A stretch of DNA of 44,387 nucleotides from Thermoanaerobaculia bacterium. GTDB taxonomy: Bacteria > Acidobacteriota > Thermoanaerobaculia > Multivoradales > JAIOJS01. The stretch lies in assembly GCA_030429235.1 (NCBI GenBank), contig JAUIDB010000032.1, positions 1-44,387 on the forward strand, given 5' to 3'. The notes below the pieces were generated by a model. That model was not told the origin of the DNA, did no database searches, and worked only from the letters and a program-made list of their open reading frames with translations. Positions 39,606-44,387 of the stretch are shown here, piece by piece (position 1 is the first letter of the stretch; the number at the start of each line of letters is the position of its first letter). The translations under genes were made by a program, and so were the position numbers.

Positions 39606-40613
39606 TTGCCGTTTGGCGATTCCCGAATGATGGTACCTCGCTACGGGCCTAGCGTCCATGGCGGATGCGAGACGCCACCTTTGCCCCCGACGGGCCGCCG
39701 GAGCGAAAGCGATCACATGGTGGGCACGGGGACCGTCGACATGAAGGCGGGGATCGCCGCACTGTGGGGGGCGCTGGCTTGGCTCTCCGAACGGCAGCAA
39801 GACCGCTCACGACTGCGATTGATCGTCGTGCCCGATGAAGAGGTCGGGGATGCGATCTCGCGCAGCGTCCTTCGAGACCGCAGCCTGGGAGCCCCCCGAG
39901 TCTGGAGCCTCGAGCCGGGCCGAGCGGTGGGAAGTGGAGAGACGATCGTAGCGGCCCGTCGCGGGCTCCTCTGCTGGCGGCTCGAAATCACTGGCACCGC
40001 GGCCCACTCCGGCGCCGACTACTGGTCCGGGCGATCCGCCCTGGTGGCCGCCGCTGCCTGGAGCACCACCGCCGTCGATCAGTCCCGCCCCGACGATGGT
40101 CCGATCGTCAACGCCAGCCGATTGGTGGCCGGAGGTCAGGACCTCGTCGACGAAGGTCGATGGGATCTCGTCCGCTCCTTCGAGCGGCTCAACGTCGTGC
40201 CCGACCGCGCCGTCGTCGAGGGTGAGATCCGCTGCATCGACCCGGAGAGCGCCGCCGAGCTCGAGACGTTCCTGGCCACCGAGGCGCAGCGAGTCGCCGA
40301 CCGATTCGGGACTCGAGCGCAGTTCGAGATCACGCAGCGGATCGATGCTGTCGCTGCCTCCCCCCGCCAACTCGCCGCCGCCGAGCGGGTCGCCGCGCTG
40401 GCGGCACGACGGGGCTGGCAGATCGAGACCGAACGGGACCGGAGGGGGATCTCCTTCACCAATCTCCTGCCCCACCCCGCTCCGCACGAGGTGCTCGACG
40501 GTCTGCGTCTGGTGGGAGGAGGGATGCACACCCGCGACGAGTTCGTCTCCCTCGGTTCCTTGCGGCGGCGCATCGAACTCCTGGCCGATATGCTGGTGGT
40601 CAAGAGGGACTGA
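39606..40613 (+). pseudogene. M20-family metallopeptidase lacking its N-terminus, probably inactive
   Basis: The core of a CPG2/ArgE-type zinc peptidase or deacylase. VGTGTVDMKAG (bridging aspartate), VVPDEEVGD (catalytic and metal glutamates), SLEPG, a dimerisation domain with GTAAHSG, and the last ligand in GGGMHTRDEF are all present. The first metal-binding motif, normally H-x-D-T-V, is absent: the aligned place reads GGCETPPLPP. Only about 40 residues precede TVDMKAG, whereas complete enzymes have about 100 or more. Upstream bases belong to the divergent secreted-protein gene. A 5' truncation, perhaps after rearrangement, is the simplest reading. The 3' end overlaps the convergent acetyltransferase gene by 14 bases. 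Confidence 0.6.
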
Positions 40614-41436
40614 CCTGCCTACTTTCCGAGCCAAACAACTGCTCGTGCCGCGCCAGGATCCGCGGCCAGAGATCTGCGGCCTCGGGCAGATCCAAACCGA
40701 ACTCGGTTGCCAGCACGGTGACGAACTCCTCGGCGGAATCGAGGACCCTCGACTCCTCACCTCCCGCCGCCAGCGTCGTCAACACCCGGCCCCGCAACGA
40801 CCGGTGTCGATCCGGCAGTCGTCGTTGGACGACGCAGTTCTGCACGAACTGAGACGAGGGATCCGTTTGCAGGAGCTCGCACTTGCCCTGCAACGCCCTT
40901 TCGTCACCGGCCTCGGCCTGGAAGTCGAAGCTGAAGGGACCCTCGCCGTGGTCCTCCCAGAATCGCCAGAAACCACCCTCGAGCTGTTGTAGGCCGAGGC
41001 GGTAGGGCGGTTGCGCATGGTCACCCTCCTCGAGTTCGATCGGTTCCACCAGGCTGCCGCCGAATCCCACGTCCGCGAGGTACGCCGTCGGCGAACCCGG
41101 GATCCTCACGCTGAGGCAAAGATGATTCGCGGTCGCCACCTCGCCTCGCTCCTGACGCATCACCGCCGCGGCCAGCCGCGTCACCTCGAAGCCCATCTCC
41201 GACAACGCCCAGCCGAAGAGACCGTTTTGTTCGTAGCACCAGCCTCCCCGGCGGTCGCCAACGATCTTGACGAACGCATCCTCGATCGAGGTCGTGACCG
41301 GCCGCCCCCACTGCACGTCGAGGTTCTCGAACGGTACCGAGAGCGCATGAGAGCGCAAGACACCCTGCAACGTAGGCAGGTCAGCCGCGGGGTCGCCGTC
41401 GAATCCGATCCGGAGCAGGTAGTCGTCGAGTCGCAT
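40600..41436 (-). CDS. arylamine N-acetyltransferase
   Basis: Transfers acetyl from acetyl-CoA to arylamines or hydrazines. The 278-aa product has the full Cys-His-Asp triad: C67 in RRGGWCYEQNGLF, H105 in ATANHLCLSV and D122 in LADVGFGG. PFENLDV near the start is the family hallmark. Length and motif order match bacterial NATs. It would be cytosolic. It is preceded by an extended -10 TGC-TAGAAC that ends six bases before the ATG, and no ribosome site. No pathway neighbours, so the natural substrate is unknown (in some bacteria it acts on aromatic amide antibiotics or propionyl-CoA). Confidence 0.93.
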   Translation of the reverse strand: MRLDDYLLRIGFDGDPAADLPTLQGVLRSHALSVPFENLDVQWGRPVTTSIEDAFVKIVGDRRGGWCYEQNGLFGWALSEMGFEVTRLAAAVMRQERGEVATANHLCLSVRIPGSPTAYLADVGFGGSLVEPIELEEGDHAQPPYRLGLQQLEGGFWRFWEDHGEGPFSFDFQAEAGDERALQGKCELLQTDPSSQFVQNCVVQRRLPDRHRSLRGRVLTTLAAGGEESRVLDSAEEFVTVLATEFGLDLPEAADLWPRILARHEQLFGSESRQVSPS

Positions 41437-41442
41437 CGCTTC

Positions 41443-41448
41443 GTTCTA
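41443..41448 (-). promoter_or_regulatory. extended -10 of the acetyltransferase gene, leaderless layout
   Basis: On the minus strand TGC-TAGAAC is followed by GAAGCG (six bases) and the ATG at 41436. It departs from TANNNT in the last base only. No Shine-Dalgarno. Confidence 0.35.
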
Positions 41449-41538
41449 GCACGGTTCGGGCGGAGTCGCTGCGCACACCTAGCGGACGCCGGGCCCAAGA
41501 AGGCCTCACCTTCGCTAGGCCACGGCGAGCGCCACGGT

Positions 41539-43686
41539 TCAACCAACAAAGGCGAGGATCACCGCAACCACCAAAGTGCCTCCATAGGCATTCAAGAGAC
41601 TACGCCACAGTAGCCTTGCCGAGCCATCGAATGCCTGGGAAACGAGGCTCCAGCCACTTGCCACCAGAAGAGCCAAGACAGGTACCAGGCCTAGGGCAAA
41701 GAAGGCCTTGACCGTGCTGTACATCGGAGCCTTGAGGCTGTAGTCGACTGCTCCATAGAGAAACACCAGCAGGGTGCAGACGGTGAACCCACTCGCTAGC
41801 CGCCAGCCGGGGTCGGGATCACGGAGTATCCGTAGGGTCAATCTGACCCCACCCACCAGCATGAGAAGTGACATGGGAACAGCCAGCGGAAAGCAGGCCG
41901 TCATGTAGTCGTAGTTCCACAAGGGGTGTCGGAACCTCGCGCTTGTCCTGCCGCCCAAATACCCATCCCCCCAGACGGTGCTGTAGAGGGCATCTCCGAA
42001 GGACTGGAATCCGGAAAAGAACGGCTCCGAGATCGAGGCCCCGAACCCCAGGTAGTACGAGGGAGTATGGAACCCGGGTGCCTGCCACCAACCTCCGTCG
42101 GCTCGCTCGAGCTCCCAATTGAAGACCAGGGGTTGGCCAAAGTGGGCCATATTGCGGGCGTAGAACCATCCAGCAACCACCGCCATCAAAGTGCAGAGCA
42201 ACGCCAACCTAGCCGCCACCACACGCCACGGCAGCCCCTCCAGCTTCCGAAAGCGGTACGTGAGGAAGAGGAAGATCCAGGGCAGCACGGCGAGGATCGT
42301 GAACTTCGCCAGCAGGGCGAGACCCAGGAGAAGCCCAAGACAAGCTGTTCGCCACCAACTAACAGTCGGTGCTACCAGCAGTAGAACCACCGAGAACAAA
42401 GACAGCCCGATCAGGGCCCCCGCGAACGGCTCGTTCGAAAAGTAGGCCGACATGTAGAGGTTCATCGGAAGAAAGCCAGCGAACAGAGTGGCGACCAGGA
42501 AAGCCAAAGGATGGTCCGGGTAGAACTTCCGCGTGAGAAGGCCAGCCACGACGACATGACACAGCCCACTGGCAAACGCTACCAGTTTGACGACCTTGGC
42601 CGTGCTGACGACGCCCAACATCAGATAGAGCACAGCGGTCACCCAATAGAACAAAGGGGGATGGTACGACGAGAAGCTTTCACCCGCCAGGGGCGCCCAG
42701 TTCCCCGAGACAACCAGGTGAAAGTACTCGAAGTGGTTGAGACCGTCGAAACCGGAAGGGATCGGCAGCTCCCAGAACGAGGTACACAGGAACACTCCCC
42801 AAACCCCAGCGACGATGGTCGGTGACCAGCGAGCGGCGGACACGAAGAGCTGCGACGAGAGGTGTTTCTGTCCCAGGTAGAAGACGATGAACAACAGGAG
42901 GAACACGGAGATCAGGCGTGGCGCCGTCCTCGCTGCAACCATCCTGGTCGTCGGTAGGGCTGCCGCATCCAGGTACGGCTCGGTGTCGCTGGCCAACGTT
43001 GCCGCAGTCCACGGTGTGGCCAGGTCACCCAGTCGTTGCTGGACTGGCCACGAAGAATCTGAAACTACGGTGCCCGTAGGGCTCACGATCGACGCCCGAA
43101 GCAGGGCCGGCCCGGATGGGTTGCGGACCCTGACTTCGAGGTGGTTGGTGCCGGCTTGCACGTACCTGCTGACGTCGACCTCGACCCACTGCCGCCAACT
43201 GCTCTGAGGTGACCAGGCGCCCTCCGTCCGTCCGATCTCATGGCCGTTGAGCGTCGCCCTGGTTTCCTTCATCCCTTGCCATCGGATCGTCCACACCGCC
43301 TCGGTCTCGTGCGGAGCGTCGGCGGCCACAAAACGCTTTCGGAAGACTTGTTCCAAGAGAGGCTCCGACCGCTGGATGTTGGTTGCCAGGGGAACTGGGA
43401 ACGTGATCCACGGAACATCGGGATCTGCTCCAACGAACTGGATCTCGGGAGAGTGCGTCGCTCGCCAGACAATCACGGCTGGGACGAGGAGGGCGGTTGC
43501 CAGTACCAGAAACACCGAGAACGAACCGGCGGCGCGCTGTGCGCGGGGTCCAGCGGACGACGAAGTGGAGACACCCCGGGACTGGGTACCCAGTGCTCCT
43601 ACCGGCCCTTGCCTAGCGGCCGGGGACTGAAGAGTGGGTTCGTTGCCTGGCCGCTCGGTGGTCCGAGGATCTCCAGGCGAACTCAC
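41539..43686 (-). CDS. GT-C-like multipass membrane glycosyltransferase with periplasmic jelly roll
   Basis: A 715-aa membrane protein. After a Pro/Ser-rich tail comes a first membrane segment (about 55-73). A periplasmic beta-sandwich of about 150 residues follows (EAVWTIRWQGMKETRATLNGHEIGR ... VEVDVSRYVQAGTNHLEVRVRNPSG), which reads like a galactose-binding or beta-galactosidase jelly-roll domain. About ten further membrane segments follow, with loops such as FDGLNHFEYFHLVV and YSSYHPPLFYWV-type acid/aromatic patches typical of ArnT/PMT-like GT-C enzymes. It would transfer sugar from a polyprenyl-phosphate donor (family knowledge). Start is a GTG at 43686 without a clear ribosome site. Confidence 0.75.
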   Translation of the reverse strand: MSSPGDPRTTERPGNEPTLQSPAARQGPVGALGTQSRGVSTSSSAGPRAQRAAGSFSVFLVLATALLVPAVIVWRATHSPEIQFVGADPDVPWITFPVPLATNIQRSEPLLEQVFRKRFVAADAPHETEAVWTIRWQGMKETRATLNGHEIGRTEGAWSPQSSWRQWVEVDVSRYVQAGTNHLEVRVRNPSGPALLRASIVSPTGTVVSDSSWPVQQRLGDLATPWTAATLASDTEPYLDAAALPTTRMVAARTAPRLISVFLLLFIVFYLGQKHLSSQLFVSAARWSPTIVAGVWGVFLCTSFWELPIPSGFDGLNHFEYFHLVVSGNWAPLAGESFSSYHPPLFYWVTAVLYLMLGVVSTAKVVKLVAFASGLCHVVVAGLLTRKFYPDHPLAFLVATLFAGFLPMNLYMSAYFSNEPFAGALIGLSLFSVVLLLVAPTVSWWRTACLGLLLGLALLAKFTILAVLPWIFLFLTYRFRKLEGLPWRVVAARLALLCTLMAVVAGWFYARNMAHFGQPLVFNWELERADGGWWQAPGFHTPSYYLGFGASISEPFFSGFQSFGDALYSTVWGDGYLGGRTSARFRHPLWNYDYMTACFPLAVPMSLLMLVGGVRLTLRILRDPDPGWRLASGFTVCTLLVFLYGAVDYSLKAPMYSTVKAFFALGLVPVLALLVASGWSLVSQAFDGSARLLWRSLLNAYGGTLVVAVILAFVG

Positions 43687-44038
43687 GTTTCAGGGCCGTC
43701 TACGACCCAGCCCCGTGCAACGGGGGCGTCATTCGGAGGTGACACTGTCAACGAGGTGTCCTGGCGAAGGTCATTGGAAGCAACAGGATACTACGTTCCG
43801 AGGACCCTGACGATCGCCGGCGCCAAACCTCGGCTCCTGCCCCCAGCGCAAGCCTGACCCCAAGGTCGCGGAGACGAATCCCGAGAGGCTCACGGAACCA
43901 TTCTCGGAGACTGACGCAGATCGTGCGGGAAGTCGTGGGCGAGCGCTCTACACCACCTCGAGCCCCGGGGCAGTGCCGCCCCAGGGGTGGTGCCAGAAAC
44001 CTCTCGACGCCAGGAGTGATCTGTTGGGACTGCGCTGC
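43687..44038. other. intergenic region without a recognised gene
   Basis: Between the divergent glycosyltransferase and the last gene. No frame shows a family match. A GGGGC-AGTGCC-GCCCC hairpin (43967-43982), flanked by CCCC and GGGG runs, is the only marked structure; it has no following U-tract. Confidence 0.4.
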
Positions 44039-44067
44039 TCGACAGCAGAAGAAAAACCGACTAGCCT
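44039..44067 (+). promoter_or_regulatory. promoter of the last gene
   Basis: TCGACA (44039-44044, 5/6 to the -35 consensus), 17 bases, and TAGCCT (44062-44067). The -10 ends nine bases before the ATG at 44077, so the leader would be only two or three bases long. No Shine-Dalgarno. Confidence 0.5.
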
Positions 44068-44076
44068 CGCAGCTTC

Positions 44077-44387
44077 ATGCCCCGCCCCGCCCACGCGTCC
44101 TCGCCGTCCCGGCTCTACTTGGGTACCTCCCTTCTGGCCCTGGCTACGCTGGCGCTCGAGGTTGCCACGATGCGTCTGCTGAGCGTCGTCACCTGGTACC
44201 ACCTAGCGTTCTTTGCCATTTCCGCGGCTCTCCTAGGAACTACCGCGGGAGGCGTCCGCGTCTTTCTTGCGAAGCGCCCAGCCACCGAGGAGGACCTGGC
44301 TCGTCTACTCCATCGCCATACCCTGGGGTTCGCGTTGTCTGCCCCCTTGAGTGCGGCGGCCCTCTGCTTTCTGCCCTTACAGGCCCG
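44077..44387 (+). CDS. polytopic membrane protein, spermidine-synthase-like N-terminal part (3' end outside window)
   Basis: The first 103 residues of a longer protein that runs off the right edge. They contain a first membrane segment with the sequence LLALATLALEVATMRLLSVVTW, a second with YHLAFFAISAALLGTTAGGV, and the start of a third (FALSAPLSAAALCF). This pattern (ALEVxxMRLLSxV ... AISxALLGxxxGG) is the mark of the membrane half found in large spermidine-synthase-like proteins that carry a methyltransferase-fold domain at the C-terminus (family knowledge). The catalytic half is not visible, so function is not assigned. The ATG is the first after the promoter at 44039-44067. Confidence 0.7.
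   Translation, partial: MPRPAHASSPSRLYLGTSLLALATLALEVATMRLLSVVTWYHLAFFAISAALLGTTAGGVRVFLAKRPATEEDLARLLHRHTLGFALSAPLSAAALCFLPLQA

Noticed and set aside
43967-43987. possible terminator or riboswitch hairpin
   Set aside because: The stem is short (5 bp plus flanking G/C runs) and no U-tract or known riboswitch core is present.
1-44387. CRISPR arrays, insertion sequences, tRNA or rRNA genes, prophage genes
   Set aside because: No regularly spaced repeats, transposase motifs, terminal inverted repeats, cloverleaf sequences or phage structural genes were seen on reading; a tRNA search program could still find something missed.

Overview
The window is GC-rich, densely coded and bacterial. Three traits point to an Acidobacteriota lineage, perhaps near Thermoanaerobaculia: a VWFA-related secreted protein, a Ser/Thr kinase-TPR receptor beside an ECF sigma factor, and many CARDB-type or beta-barrel envelope proteins. 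This placement is inferred from gene content only; no rRNA or tRNA gene was recognised.

Left part (1-7617): a partial VWA protein, a small hypothetical gene, a PDZ/S41 C-terminal processing protease, and a cysteine-rich ArsR repressor followed by a very small Cys-Cys peptide ORF and a strong bidirectional terminator. On the minus strand follow an ALDH7-family dehydrogenase, a membrane-anchored alkaline phosphatase and a PAS-AraC regulator.

Centre-left (7618-18045): a six-gene operon for trans-4-hydroxy-L-proline catabolism runs epimerase, FAD dehydrogenase subunit, [2Fe-2S] subunit, FAD/[2Fe-2S] subunit, deaminase, alpha-ketoglutarate semialdehyde dehydrogenase. It lies divergently next to the PAS-AraC regulator and together the genes would convert hydroxyproline to alpha-ketoglutarate. 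A MEST-like alpha/beta hydrolase, a membrane-associated gluzincin-like protein and a GntR regulator/flavin monooxygenase pair follow.

Middle (18046-27403): a Ser/Thr kinase with TPRs, an ECF sigma factor, a PhzF-like isomerase, an unknown protein, a LasA-like M23 peptidase ending in a DGFESG tail, a PilT-type ATPase with a zinc-ribbon partner, a cupin and an unknown alpha/beta protein.

Right part (27404-44387): an envelope-centred block. A winged-helix-TM-TPR regulator sits between a secreted CARDB protein and a divergent three-gene operon (CARDB-like protein, large beta-barrel, secreted Ig/FN3-like protein). Then come a polytopic membrane protein, a beta-barrel/histidine-phosphatase fusion, a bPH-like membrane protein, a TetR/PPOX pair, a secreted protein, an N-terminally eroded M20 peptidase, an arylamine N-acetyltransferase, a GT-C-like membrane protein with a periplasmic jelly roll, and the start of a spermidine-synthase-like membrane protein.

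The most striking sequence-level signal is a recurring promoter layout. A -10 hexamer (TANNNT or a near match) ends exactly six bases before the start codon in at least nine genes that lack a Shine-Dalgarno sequence. This implies widespread leaderless transcripts. Genes with a strong Shine-Dalgarno sequence do not show this layout.
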